Assembly (NCBI GenBank): GCA_018806985.1
Contig: JADANN010000174.1
Span: 3,252,501 to 3,316,500, forward strand
Origin: Angiostrongylus vasorum
Taxonomy: Eukaryota; Nematoda; Chromadorea; Rhabditida; Metastrongylidae
Direction: 5' to 3'
DNA length: 64,000 nt
Made by a program: the position numbers and the translations under genes. Shown here piece after piece: positions 13,401 through 28,400 of this stretch. Under the pieces are notes generated by a model, which searched no databases, was not told the origin of the DNA, and saw nothing but the letters and a program-made list of their open reading frames with translations. Numbering within the stretch: the first letter of the stretch is position 1; every line of letters begins with the position of its first letter.

Positions 13401-16400
13401 TATGGTGACGATCTGTACCTACAATGCACGTACACTTGCATCCGAGTCCTCGATAGAAGACTTGCTCATGCAAGCAAGAAGGATAAGGTACGACGTCATC
13501 GGCTCTGGCCGAGACGAGAAGACGCCAGCCTTTCAACTCCGTCTATGACACCGGAGAAGAACTGTTCCTCGGAACATGCGACAGTAGAGGAGTTGGCGGC
13601 GCCGGCGTTCTTGTCAACACGAGTTTGTCCATGAACATCCATTCATTCGAACAATTTTCAACCCCAATAGGACGTTTACGATTAAAAAGATGTGGATCAA
13701 TTCCGACTTTGACAATCTTCGTCGTTTACGCGCCGACATCAAACTATGACGGAGAAGAAGTCGAAGCATTCTATATGGACTTGGAGAAGTTCTACAGAGA
13801 AGATCACACATTCTTCAAGGTCATCATTGGACATTTAAACGCCAAGATTGGACCAAGAAGAACGTCTGAAGAACGTCACATTGGTACCCACGAATAAGAA
13901 TGGAACGAACAGGGTGAGCGCCTGTCTGAGTTTATCATGGCGACCAAGACAATCCATGGTAACTCGCAATTCCAGAAGCTCCACCCTCAGCGCTGGACGT
14001 GGGGGTCTTCCAATGGAGAGTACCATAACGAAATAGACCACATCATAGTAAGTAGAAGGTTTTGCCTAACCGATGTCGCTGTTGTCCCAAAATTCTACAA
14101 GGGATCAGACGACCGTCTCCTTCGTGCAAGATTCTATTTCTCGCGGAAAAGGAGAAAAAGCCGCTAAATTCAAAAAACCCGAAGTCTCAGAACCACCGCA
14201 AACTGGGACTTATTCAATTCACTAGTAGTCTGTTGAGAAGAGATGCCGTTGTCGATAACATCGACGAAGAATACGATCGGCTCATTCAACATCTTCACGT
14301 TAGCGCTATGAAAGCTGAGAGTTCGAAAGTCACCAAGAGACGTCTGTCTCCAGAAACACTCGAGCTGATACGCTAGAGTGGAATCGCACGAGCTGCAGGC
14401 AACCTCGAACTAACGTCCGAAACTTTGCAAAACAGTGCAGACAGGGCGATAAAAGAAGATCTTAAAGAGAGAAGAGCAGCAGCAATGGTCGAAGCTGCAG
14501 AGGCTTGGGAAAAAGTATTCGCAAAGCCCACCGAAGCTTCGCCAATTACAAGACCAAGATGATTGCACTCCGACGGCCCAGACGGAACAGTTACAGCGTC
14601 CAGAAAAGGCAATGGAGAAAATCATTCACGCATACTACTCAGATCTCTTCGATAGCCACGTCCACCTTCCGTCATATGAAATAAAGCAGGATGGATATGT
14701 TATACCACCCGGTTCTCCCTTCCGAAATCCGACATGCCATTTCGTCGGTGAGAAAATCGAACAACACCAGGTCCGGACAGGATAAGACCAGAACACCTGA
14801 AGAACCCTTCCGCCAGTCCTCATAAACACACCGGTTCGGCTCTTCACACGTTACCTGTCCGAATGCAAGGTCCCTACCCACTGGAAGACCAGCAAGACCG
14901 TGTTATTGTTCAAGAAGGGTGACCTACACGATATCGGCAACTATCGTCCAATCTGCTTACTGTCTGTCGTCTACAAACTTTTCACTCGAGTCATCCTAAA
15001 CAGGATTGACAGAACACTGGACGAAGGACAGCCATGTGAGCAAGCAGGGTTTCGAAAAAGGATTTAGTACGATGGACCACATCCACACGGTAACTAGGCT
15101 CATTGAAGTATCGCGAGAGTACAAAAAGATCGCTCTGTCTCACCTTCATCGATTTACAAAAGGCCTTTGATTCAGTTGAGATAGAAGCAGTCTTGGAAGC
15201 GCTGGATAGTCAAGGAGTCCCTACTCAATACTTAAAGATTCTTCGTGAGCTGTACAAAAAATTTCACAACCAAGGTATCACCATTCTACGACGATTGACG
15301 TCAAAAGAGAAGTTGGGCAAGACGATACCATCTCGCCAAAATTATTTACCGCCACCCTCCAGAACGTCATGCGAACATTGGAATGGGATAATATGGGAGT
15401 GAAAATCGATGGTCGGCAGTTACACCGTCTTCGCTTTGCTGATGACATCGTCGTTATAACACCAAACATTAGCCAAGCGGAACGAATGCTTACCGACTTT
15501 GATAAAACCTGTGGAAAGATTGGTCTTCAACTAAATCTCACAAAAACGATATTCATGAAGAACGGATTGGCTTCGTATGCCCCACTCACGCTCAACAGAA
15601 CAAATACCTCCGAATGATCCAGTTAACTCTATCTAGGTCGTGAGATCAATATGATGAACCACTTAGGACCAGAGCTGAGCAGGAGGAAACGAGCGGCTTG
15701 GAGAGCTTTCATGAACATGGAGGATGTAGTGAAGAGGGCAAAGAACACCCGACTCCATGCCCACCTTTTCGACTCAGCGGTACTTCCTGCCCCTAACATA
15801 TGCCTCAAAAGCAGCTGCTTAAGCAGGATGAAAGATCGCTCAGCGTTATCGAACGCGCAGTCGAAAGGCGATGCTAGGAGTATCCCGTTTCGCACAAGTA
15901 AGGGATGGAATCCGAAGCTCCGACCTGCAGCAACGATCAGAAATGAAAGATGCCGTTCTGTACGCCAAACATTCGAAGATAATGTGGGCCGAACACGTAA
16001 TGCGTTTGAATGACAACCGATGGACATGAGCCGTTAGTGACTGGATTCCTTGGGATGTCAAACATACTGCAGGAAGACTATCGACCCGATGGTCAGAGTT
16101 CTTCACAAAGAGCCTTGAAGAAAGATATGATGCTCGACGAGTCCCTAGAGCGAGCAGAACCCACTGGGCTACTCTTGCACGCGACAGGGAAAAATGGAAG
16201 ATTTACTGGCGCCCGCTCGAGTCACTCGACCATCAACGGGACTACAGGTGACACAGACTACAGGTGATTTAGGTTTCGTATATCGCTTTTCAGTGGCTTC
16301 TTGAGAAGTCTAAGATTCCATTCCACCAGTGAGAAAACCTACGCTATACGGTGCTACACAGGTCATGGTCGAATAATCGAAGACTTCAAATAACCAAACT

Positions 16401-19400
16401 CCACCTTTACATCAAATCCTTCACAATGTTAATTTCATCCACTTGCAGTCCCAAGTTTACGATCTATGATTCGTAATCTACTGTTCGCACACATTCAACG
16501 ATATTGGAAGTTACCTCGACGAAGATATCTTGCCGGATCTTGTAAAGAATCGCACCAACGCGTGAAATCAAAGGAGGAATTACGTAAGTGTAATGTGAAA
16601 CACTGCCCAGTAACCGTTAATCTGAAGCTCTTGAATGGGTTATAAACAAACGCAGAAGCGCGGACGATCACGTGGCTACTGCTCAGTAAGCGAAAATTCT
16701 GGGTCTGCCGTAAAGAATTCCAAAAATAGAATATTAATATTCCAGAAGAATGTTGTGATAAGCTTAAATGGAACAGTAAACAACTTTAGAACATCAATAA
16801 GAACCTCTTCACCATCTCATGAAAAAGGATAAAGCTCTAGGCGTTGATCAATCTCTGAGGGATGTGCCATGCACTCGACCTCAGCAAGCATCGTTTGGAG
16901 GTGATTGAATGCATATCTATCTAGTCCTTACAATGACTCGCACTGGCCAGCCGATGTATCGAACCAGTGCAGCCATTCTCGCAGAAAAGTCTGGTACCAG
17001 TTCGCCGACTCCGGAGCGATGGAAGGCTCGGTGGGCCATGGGCGAGTGGATCGATTCCATGTGTGTGTTGCAGAGCGGCTCTCCGACCACTGCGCCTCAT
17101 GCGCCCATTTTTCACCACCTCACCAAGAAGAAATATGGGAAGTTAGGATAGAAAATTATGATGACAAAGACTGATAAGCAACAATTATATTTATGCCTCT
17201 GTGATGACAATGCTCGGTCGAGAGTGCAAATTTTGGCTGACATTCACCGAAAGTGTAGAGAGGAACTCTCTGACTGACTGTTAAAAAAGCTAATCTTCAT
17301 GAAAGACAGACTAACACTAAATGCTCCATTTATGTTGAAGTGAACGACCACAACGTAAGCCTCATGCACATTTACGCAGGTCTGTAAGTGAAAATTTACC
17401 AACAAATGAGAGCCATAGCACATTTTTCATTCATTTCCTTCTCTCGCGATCGTGGTCTATGAGGATGATCCGATTCTACCAAAGCGACGTGTGCTATTCT
17501 CATTCTATCAAGAAATGGCAGCTAACAGCTGTTTGTTGATGAAAGCCACAACATCTGAACTATGCAACTAGGTTACCCATTCATTGAATTTCCTTATCCT
17601 CAACAAATGCATGGGTGAACCTTTGTTGATCCACCAGATCCGTTCTGAGATACGGGAACCAACAACCATGTCTGCACTGTAGGACACTTCTAAGCACTGA
17701 GCTAAAGACGTACAACCCCTCTGTAAATTTGCGCCTGTCATTCAGGCGTGTTAAATGTGTTCTACTATAGTGAAGCTATAGTTTTTTATTCTTAAACAAC
17801 TTCGTAATCATGGTAGAGAAGTGAATTGAACTTCTTCATCGAGGTAGTGAGCAGTCTGCGCAAAACTATTACGTCCTTCGAGTAGCAGCGGATAGTTTTC
17901 GTTCGGCCATTCCTTAACTTCCAAGTCATATAGGAAAACAATTTCATCCAAAATATGCTTATTTCTCACCCATGAATGTATTGGAAAATTATTGAAGAAG
18001 ATAAAAATGCCAAGAATTGTAACCAACTCTTCAATCTCGACTCCCGTAGTTCTTTGTCCCTTTGGATATTTCTCGCAAACGTTGACTTTATGCAAGCTAC
18101 TTGTTACTCCAGTATACATTGCTCAGTATGCCACTCAGACCACGCCAGTTGTTAATCGAATGCAAATGAATGAATGAATTGGAAGTACGGAGCCTCGGCC
18201 CCGATGAAAAGTAAGAAACGGTATTATGGAAAAGATAAGATTAGTGATCAGGTGAGTACGACGGGTTTTCTGTATACAAGAAGTCACTGAGGAAGGACTC
18301 TAGCCTAGACAGTGACGGAAGGTATTGAAAGGACTGGTTTCAATTCGACGTACGTTCATATCCTTGTTTGGATTGGGAAAGTCCATCAACATAAATCGCG
18401 TGGTCACTTGCGTTCCATGAATGAGTTGAATTTTATTCGAACTACAGAGAAAACACACAATATCGCCATTGTGTGAGCTTAGAACAAGTGCATCCAGAAA
18501 ATTCCCAGAAGAAAATCTCGATAAACGGTTGGTTCGTTCGCTGGAACAAGTGGATAAAATTCTGCTGAATCTTCATAGTGAAATCGTTCTTACTATCGCC
18601 AAGTGAAGGATGCCCGTACTGAGCTATCTCCCACCGATGAAGGGAAATATAAAAAGATAAAAACAACAAAGAATCACTAGTGATTTTGGAATCAGCATTC
18701 TATCCTACCTCCAAAACCTGATCTCCTGGTTTCAGTCGTCCATCATGAGCAGCTGCTCCGTCTGGATAGACCTCGTGGATCACTACAGTACCCAGCACAG
18801 TGTCTGACCCTCCAACAATCGACAAACCCAGTCCCTTGCCGTCCTAAAAAAGTCGCGTAGTTTTGCCATTTTCTTTTTTTGGTACTGAGATGACCAACAT
18901 TTTCACATCCACGTAAAATGGGCAAATCTACTACGTAAATACCTTGTCGATTTCTATGAGAGTCTCCCGACCAGTTTCTATCGCCGTCGTCCTTTCTACG
19001 CCAAAGCTTTTCTTTCGTGTGTCTGCATAAAATATAACGATAAACAAAAAGTAAGACAAGTGGCAGAAAAATTGCTAGTAAGTCTAAATTTGATGTGACA
19101 TAAATTTCTTTAAGGTACATATGGTATATTGAGCTCTTGAAGAAACTGACACAAAGAATACACGAATATGACTAGGTGGAAACAGGAATATGTTCTGATC
19201 CGCCGTAGGAGCCATATAGAGGAAAAAATGATAAGCGTTACTCGCCATAATGAAACATGTATGATTCATTACTCTACCCAAAAAGCAAAGGAACTCTTTG
19301 CACTTTGGGTGTCCGGTGATTCAGCGCACAAGAGCGCCACGTTATACGCGCTTAGTTTTCAACGGCTACCCTAAATTAAGCCTTCAAATCGACTACTACT

Positions 19401-22400
19401 ACTACAAGTAGATTGCAGCAAAATTTCTGAATTACATTAAAAAAACAACAGTTGACTAGAAATCTCCCGTTTTTTACTTCATAATGTTTGAACAGTGACA
19501 AACAAATTTTGGACGATGTCCGAAAAAGTCGAGTGCCAATAGAAGGTTTCAAAAAAGGGTTTGTAGGTATATCTACTTAAGGCAAAAACTTGGGCCAGGG
19601 CTTCAGTTGATGCTCTTCGACAGTTGAAGATGACCTTCATTCTACTGCATACAAAGCGTTAAAACTTAATGGCTTCAAATGAAGAGAATGGCATGAGTCT
19701 GAACCGCTACAAAGTGCTACTAGCTCTACCGATTAGAGACTGCTCCCTTGAGGCAGAATCCGACTCATATCATAACCGACAAGAAAACATTTCGCTGCAA
19801 TAATTTATAGGATTTAGAACATAAAGCTATTTCCGAACAAAGATTCTCGTTCATACCTAAATGCTAACGGTGAGAAATCCCTCTGCGAAAAAAAGAACAA
19901 ACATTGAGTTTTGGCTATGCAAAACGCGATAGAGCTTTTTGGTAGTACGAGGGGGCCTCTATATGAGCTATTTCATTAGCTGATATATATAGTTCTCAAT
20001 ATTATGTTGGTGATCTTCAGATGCTATGGCAAGAAAAATCGTCCCAACACCGGATTGCTCTGTCCCATGTAGGCCCTGCCTAAATGGTTTGTCGTTCAAT
20101 ATCTCCATCAATAGAATGTTCCAAGTTTTCCGGCAATCTTATATACGTGAGAAAAAGATGGTTTTCTATCGTTCAAACATACTTACACACTGCTTTTATG
20201 CATCGTAGAGAGGGCAGGGAATGAGGTAAGTCTATTTTTATTTCCAAATATATGTTGTGAGCACATTGAAGAAAACAAATAACGAAAAAAAGCATTTTTA
20301 AAAGTCTGTTTTACAACGACAAGCAAGCTAAAATGTAACAAAGAAGACCACGATATTAAAATGTGACATCTTTCAAAGAATTTGGTTTTAAATGTTAGCG
20401 CCCAGCTCGGGTACGGTGTACCTAATCCCTTGTAAAGCGTGTGGAGACGAATACGTAGGCAAAGCGGCTAGAGCACTCAATTTCCGTCTGGAAGAACAGC
20501 TAGTCGGTAAATTTAAATTGAAACCAAACACTCCATTAGGGACACATAGGACACGAAACACAACGGAGAAGATTTCGAAATAAAAACCACTATCCTAGCA
20601 TAGAAATCCAAAAAAATCAGCGTTAAAACTCTTGAAGGGTTTTGGATAGATTCCAAAAATAGAAGGATGAACCGCAAGGAGTGTGTCGCGTGACCTCGCG
20701 CCATACTACTGGGCGATTTTTTTGACTTGACCCAAGCACACTCTTCGCTCATGTAATACTCTGTGCAGCTGCTCTCCAAATAACTGGAAGATTTAGACTA
20801 ATCACAATTTATGTGTTAAGTTCTGTCTGCTGAGGTTTTGAAAAGTCTTTGGTTGAGTAGACAGTGTCTATTTTGACATTTCCAGGCTCTAAAGAAGGCG
20901 AAAGCGCCGAAACGTCAGCTACTGTGTATTAATTAAATCTGTAGTAACAACCTCATAGTTACTCACCAAGGAAAACAGTGAATTATGCGAACAGTTGTAC
21001 ATTCCAGCTCAATAACCCTAGCAAAAAACAAAATTACGTTAGGTAACACTGTAATATGGTCGGCCAAAAAACAGATACCGGTGGGGTAGTTGTACATCAC
21101 AAAGCAGCCTCGACCACGTCCCCTTGTTTCGGGTAAGCAAATCAAAGTGAGGTAGCGTTCATTCAGAAATGAACGGCTTTCTAGGGAGGTTTGGTAAGCG
21201 CATTTCACTCTCACCTTGACAAGGAGACTCCCAAGGCACTTTGCGAGCGTGTGCTTTCGTCGTAGCAGTGTTATCTCATAAATGATGATGACAAAAGCAT
21301 GCCGTTCGCTGCACCTTGCTTCCTCATAGGTACGATCGAGGATGAGGGCAAGCAATGCTGCCAGTTGTAAAGGAGTAAACACTCAACGACGATGGAGAAG
21401 ACGCGAACGCGTAAGAGACACCGTAAGAGAATCCTTAGGCATAATTTAATCGAGAATCAAGGAAACACGAGAAGAACAGTTAACCCAGAATTGGAGGCTC
21501 GGAATATCTTCTAAACCTAGAAGACCATTTTTTTCAGACGAAAATCATGCGGTAACTTGTCGACCAATCAATTGAGACCGCACTATTTTGCTTCTTCTCC
21601 AGAACCTGAGCTAAAAAAGGAGTGTCAACCCGAACGAGACTTGGCCGCAATTCCGATAGTGTCTAGCTTTTAACTACACTGCTAAATTGATGAGTCACAG
21701 AAAAGAACAAAGGGCAATACAGTAGTGAACACGAACATTTTGCGCCTACTGAATGCTATGAAAGATAGGTATACTTCTAGAATGAGATAGAGTAAAGGAT
21801 AGAAATAAAGGATAAAGCTCTAGGCGTTGATCAATCTCTGAGGGATGCGCCATGCACTCGACTTCATCAAGCACCGTTTGGAGGTGATTGAATGCATATC
21901 TATCTAGTCCTTTCAATGACTCGCAGTGGCCTGCCGATGTATCGAACCAGTGCAGCCATTCTCGCAGAAAAGTCTGGTACCAGTTCGCCGACCCCGGAGG
22001 AATGGAACGCTTGGTGGGCCATGGGCGAGGTGTTCGATTCCACATGCGTGTTGCAGGGTGCTTCTTCGACCACTGCGCCACACGAGATAGAATAGTACTA
22101 GTAATTAAGGATGGCTGTACAGATATATTATCTATATCGTTATGCAAAACGAATACGGAGACCTAGAATTACGATCAGACGCTTGTTGTGGGGTTTGTCA
22201 GCGACACAAACTTTGGCTTGTGAACCCCCATCTGAAAGTGAACATTCCAGAAGTACGATTAAATGCGCTATGGTTTCATGTTGCTTATCTATGAGTGCAC
22301 TGGGCTGCAGAAAAGTACAGCAATAAGACCAATAGTTCCGCTTAATATCATTGTGGACAATCCCGAACCGCTTTCATCAAAGTTAACTATGGAATTCCCT

Positions 22401-25400
22401 ATGGAACATCAGTTTCCTCCAAAAACCCTCTCTTGCACAAAAAATTGTGATCTCCCTCCAAAAATGCAACACAACTTCGCGTCGTGCCAAGTTCGCTATG
22501 GAACATGGTCTCTTGCCGACATTCATTTCCATTTCATGCATAGACTCTATCGAATATTTTTTGCAGAGCACTTATTATGGAGCACGACTGAATAATTCTC
22601 TTGCGCTACACTAGTGAGAACCAGATAGGCGTGGTAATGATGAGTAGAGCAGAACCGGTTAACTCATGAAGGTAAGAGTAACTGTAACGACAATAAGCTG
22701 CTTAAGCACGACTAGAGGATTTCTAGAATCGCTATGTTAATCTTTGCAAAGCGTCAGAAGTTAATGAATATAGACAACACCCTCCAAAAAATAACGAACG
22801 CCTATCAAATCTCTGTCGAATTCACATAAACTCTATACAAACTATTGCATCGCTCCTACATGTACTTTACATGAAAAGAAATTCTATCGCTACCTAATAA
22901 ACTTCCGTTCTAACGAAGCTTCTTCTACACCATCTTATCTGATGCATTTTTTCACATGTACCATGTCATGCTTTGAAGCAGCTCTATCAGACTGCACTAA
23001 TTAAGAAACTTTCTAGATCCTCTTTTGAGGATTAACCGCATCGTTCTTCTGTCGAAACTCAGCCCATTACAGGAAGAATGTGAGGGGTACTATCAATCAT
23101 CTTAGTTGGCTCAACAACTGCCCTTACTATCTCTATCATCGTCTCTGAGCTTGTATTCCTTACCTTTCTGGACAACACCACATCATTAATATTCTATTGT
23201 TATTAGTATTTATATAAACGGTTATAACTCAAAATCTCAAGCGTGAACAGACTAGCTGTATGGAAACACTGCAGCTGCAGTCCCGCTTGGCGAAACCAGT
23301 ACAAAGTCGAGCATTCTCTCTCGAACTAGTGACTATTCGAATCTGGCAACTGACTCAAACTACTATATATTCCACGAAGCCAATTCATTACAATTCCAGT
23401 TCATTGACGTCACTACATGAAATTCATCTTTTTAGGAAGAAAGATGAGAAAGCTAACGAGATTTATGGGAAACCAATTAAAAAAGGACTCACTCTCCAGG
23501 TTATGCAACGACGACTCGGCAGTCACATCAACTGTCGGTGGCATCTCAGGCTGAAAACATGAGCATCAATAAGCACTGCGCTTTTCTCTAAAATTAAAAA
23601 CAAAACGTCTGTTACTTGGAAATCTGCTGAGATGAAAATCGAAGAAGCACTTTAGAAAACACCAGGAAGTTTAGGAAAACGATATGTGATGTACTGAAAA
23701 TGCTTCGCAGTGCTTCAAGACAAGCGTCTCCACATAATAACTACATTCCTTGGAATAGCAGACCCTTCCAGCTACTGTATACGAGGACTATACTTCTTAG
23801 AAATTGTAAACTAGTGTTTTGGCTTATCCGATATTATTTCTCTAATTATTCTAATTTGTAAAGACGAATCTGGTTCCAGGAATAATCGCTAAGTTACCGG
23901 GTTTGAGGTATTGGACGAATGTATATATAGCCAAACACAAAGGCTACTCAGGAGAACAAAACAAGCCAAGAATCCACAGCTTCACTTCGCTGTATGTAGA
24001 ATAATACTTATACTGTTACTAATTAAAATTATTAGTCTTCAAGATTATCTCTTTTGTTTCATTTAAAAATCAATCTTATAACATCTTAGCTTAGAAGTGC
24101 AAGATGAGTACTCAAAAAGTTCAGTAAAAGAGAAAGGATAAAGCTCTCTCCGACAACCAATCCCTTAGGGATGCGCGATGTCATTCAATGCTACCAGACA
24201 TTTGTTAGAGGTGGTTTATGTCTGGCCTATACGATGACTTTTCGGTAGCCTACCAATGTATCAAGTCAGTGTTCCTATCCTCGTAGATAATTCTGGTACC
24301 AATTTAATAGACCCAGAGAGGCGAAAGGATTGGTGATCCCGAAGGCAGAGTCGAACCAATGACCTCGTTTGTATTGCGAGGCACCTCTAACCAGTGCGCT
24401 ACACGTGCTTCATAAAAAACGTTATAACTACATTGAATTGGTTTCTGCTGTCTAATCAGATAATAACATACACCTACGCGAATTGGTGTCCGAATTGAAA
24501 TATACCTTAATGAATGAAAGCTATGCTGGAAATTAATGTGGTGAGTGATAATGACTGAGTATGGGTGGAAGCTGTACGAAGGATAAAAAGGGAAGCGGGA
24601 GCACCGCGGACCGCCCTCTGTAGATTAACGACACAGACTGCAGAATAAAACACGGCTATCGATTAACCGCCTTCAGAATGGGAGGGACTAAGGGAGGAGG
24701 CATGTGCGTGAGCACTCAACTCGCTTTTATACAGATAAACAGCAGTTTTATCCGTTAATTCATACCCCCGCCAAAGTCGCTTTATTGGCGTGCACTCGGT
24801 GAGAAACTAGGAAAAACTGGAGAGATCGCGAAAATCGCATGATGGGCCGCGCAATTAATACCCATGGGCGTTCGAATTTTTGCAACGTCCTCACCAAAAT
24901 TACATATGAATTTAAAGAGATCTGCAAAAAGACACTTTTGCAAACAACAACGAAGGAAAACAGGGTGGTCTAGTTTTTAGTGGTGTGAACAAAGCATGAT
25001 TTATGCCACAATGGGAAATCAACAACCCTAAGAAAGTGTGCTCTTATCGTACTCTGCTCCGAAATAAATTGTCCTGAGAAATGATGTTAAAATCCAAAGT
25101 CAAACTACAAGAAACTATTTCTAACTCTAACTAAACTAAAATTATTTCATTGGCTTCGACTTTCAAAAAAGATAATATGGGAAAAATTGAAAAAAAAACA
25201 GTTATTTAAAGCTTTATGCCAGAATAGAGTTCAACGACAAGCGAAAAAATTTTGGATGATTCTGAATCCATTGCAATGGTGGCCAAAAAATCCCAAGCAA
25301 TCCTTTCTAACGTGCCAACGGTTTACCGCTTCATCCTGGCTGGGAGGTATTCCTGGGTGTCCCGCTTCGATGTATGGCGGGAATTCACACCAAACAACAA

Positions 25401-28400
25401 GGTTTCCCAAGCTGAGAAGGAGTTCGGCATTTTCATCAAGAAGCCCAGCTAAAGTAAACCACTACCGTCCTGGTATCAAACTAGTCGCATGGTGGCAAAT
25501 CTCCCTCTGATCCACAAGGGAGGCGACTGCCTGTGGTGAAGAAGATCTGGAGCAGACTTCGCCTAGGTTGACCGCGGGTCTCCAGGGTACCACAATGACT
25601 AAAACTCAACAAAACCCTGAAAAGATGGAAATTATGCTGGGGTCCGCACAAACAGTGAGGACGGACCATCCAAGTATCCAAGTAAATATCCTCTCTAAGG
25701 TTTCGAACAATCCAGTGCCATTTTCATAAACACCGAATAAAGACAACTTTTTAAAATTGATCGAAAAGACTCATTTCGAGTAATGATCACAGCAAAAAGC
25801 AAACTGGAAACAGCGAAGGATGGATGGCTCACCGATTCGCTCTTGTTGATAGGTGGTGGATCTGGTGAGCGTATTGCAACATTATCCTTAATGAATAGAA
25901 AAAGTAGATGATGGACTCTAATTAAACTCATAGAAGATTATTTATAAGATAGAGCCAATTTTTATGGGTAAGACCATTTTCTACAAACCCCTTTAACACC
26001 ATCAGCCTGTTATGCAACGAATGAAACGAAGCTTACCATTGAGCCATCTCGGCGGCATACTACAATCTCCAAACCATCTCCTTTTTCACAGCATTGTCGA
26101 ATAATAGATGATGCCACCAAATGAGAATGACCTACCAAGACTTGACCATTAACCTAAAAAAATTCCAAAAATCAAACCGAGTAGGGTCAGCGATTGAGAA
26201 GGAGGAAGCTATGAGCGTATGGAACATTTTATAGCAATACAAAGTATCCATGTGAAATGATATCTGAAACATTATAGGGGATTTCACTACCAAGTATAAC
26301 TCGAATTTTATCTATATGTCCAAGCAACCCCGTCTGAAAGTGGTAAACTTGGCATTTTCTGAGACGGAACCAACCAGTTCAGACTTATCACTGGATTTCT
26401 GACTCAAATGTAGTGGTTTGAAAACCAACAATTTTCTTCTAAATTAAAGACGAGGTTTCTTTTTTGTCATCTCACGTTCGATCCGAAAACACTAGAAAAT
26501 ACCGACCTCAAGCAGTTCATCTCCTGCACGTACCGTCAACGGACATTGAACCTTCACTCCTAACACAAAGGTACTATTCTTTTCCCGATCACGATTTCCT
26601 GCCAACGATATACCGAGGCCTGCTTCGGGGACACGCTCGCAAGAGACCAACAGCAAAGTGCCGGAAAGGTTACCGTATTTACGTTTTATTTTGCCTGGAA
26701 ATCTAGGGAATGAGTCGTTAAAATATTTTATCCCATCTAATATGTTCAAGACAATACTATACCTTGAGTGTAACCGAAAGCACTCTCCGGTTCATCGTCA
26801 TCGGGACTCTTTTCAAGCTCAGCAGCACTGGACGACGACATTGCCACACTTGATGGCTCGAACTGAAGTAAAATTCGGCTCTATAATCTTCATAACTGAG
26901 CTAAAATACTAAGAGAAACGATATCCATAAAGAATACGATGGTTGGATGGAATATAAATTTTACTTCATTCCTAATTTCCAGAAAAAAACCTAGTGGAAT
27001 AACATCAATCTGAATATTAAAGGTCTCTCTCATACAGAACAATATCTATCAGTACTTCGTCATACACATGATCAAGAGTGCTGAAGGCTTTCAAATAGCC
27101 TCACATCTCACTGACTTTCATGCATGAAGCCTCCGGATCTATTCAATGATGATGATTCAATGAAGCGATCACGTGATATGTGCACTTTCAAATACCAAGC
27201 ACCACTGTGAGGAATTTACAGTGGGTTCTTTGTATATGTGTAATAACACTTATTTAGTCCGAAAAATATGAAAATGACCCTGTAAATTAGTGTTCACAAG
27301 AGAAGGAATAGCCCCTCTTGGAATTTAGCAAGTATTCTCTGGTTTATCGAATAACGCAAATATAGCAGTCATTAATGTAAAGCTATCAGAAATACAAGAA
27401 GTACAAGGCAGCAGAAGCTGGTGCAGATTGCTCCTCAAGTGCACACTTTCAATCTTCATCCCGCCCAGCTAAGAGTTAAGAAGTGGTGTAACGAGAAAAA
27501 AGAGGTGGAACTTAAGTGAAAACTAGCAACCTGAACTGTCGAAGTGTTGGGTTCCTCCTCATGGGTTTCAGAACTAGACACGTCCGACACTATCAGTGGT
27601 CCTGACTGAAACCCGAAAAAATTTCACAAAGACAACAAGATTCTACAAATTCAGATGTCTCTTGTAGCAAATATAAAAGAATGGACGTGAAAGAGAAATG
27701 GAATTCAACCAAGTAAGTTTTCATTTTTTAGCAGCACATATAACGAGGTGTTAAACTAGATATCAAGAAATATTAAGCACTCAGGGGTTTCTCGAAAACA
27801 CCAGGTGCGTGAGGAGGGGTTTTTCCTCGCAAATTATATTACTAGAAAAAGCAAGTATTTCCATTTGATAACTAACACGTATACGTATACTCTCTACGGA
27901 ACTCTCCACTCCGCAACGAATCCCTTTTCATGGCACCGACGGTGTCGTTGCCGCGATGACAGCTCGTTTCAGCCTTCGGTATGCCTTGTTGCTGAGCTGT
28001 TATACTTGCTCTGCTAGCATGTTCTTGTGTTTCACTTCCCTCACTTGGGCAATTCTTTGTTGAACTTGATGGCTCCTCGTTGTTGGTTTGAGAAGGTACA
28101 TGTTGTTCTTCTACTTCAACTTCTATCTTCTTGGGAGAGTCATTCATCTCAGAGATCACATTAGGTGATTCCGTTATCTCCCCAGGTTTTGCACTTTCCA
28201 CCCGAAACGAGCCGGTTGAGTTTTGCGCAGAGTTGTCCACCTGCTGAAACATTTTTGAAAAAAACTCAAAAATTACGCACAAAAATTAAAAACATAGAAA
28301 TAAAGGAAGACATCTGATATAATACTAGTGATGTTCACAAACTTCGCTTCGTTACCAAGGTTCTTTGACAGCCCAGAGATTTGCAGTAGCGCCTTTACCT

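Noticed and set aside
24340..24412. Possible tRNA gene
   Set aside because: Box A and B are present, but there is no acceptor stem and the sequence continues into the repeated SINE body, so it is a SINE head.
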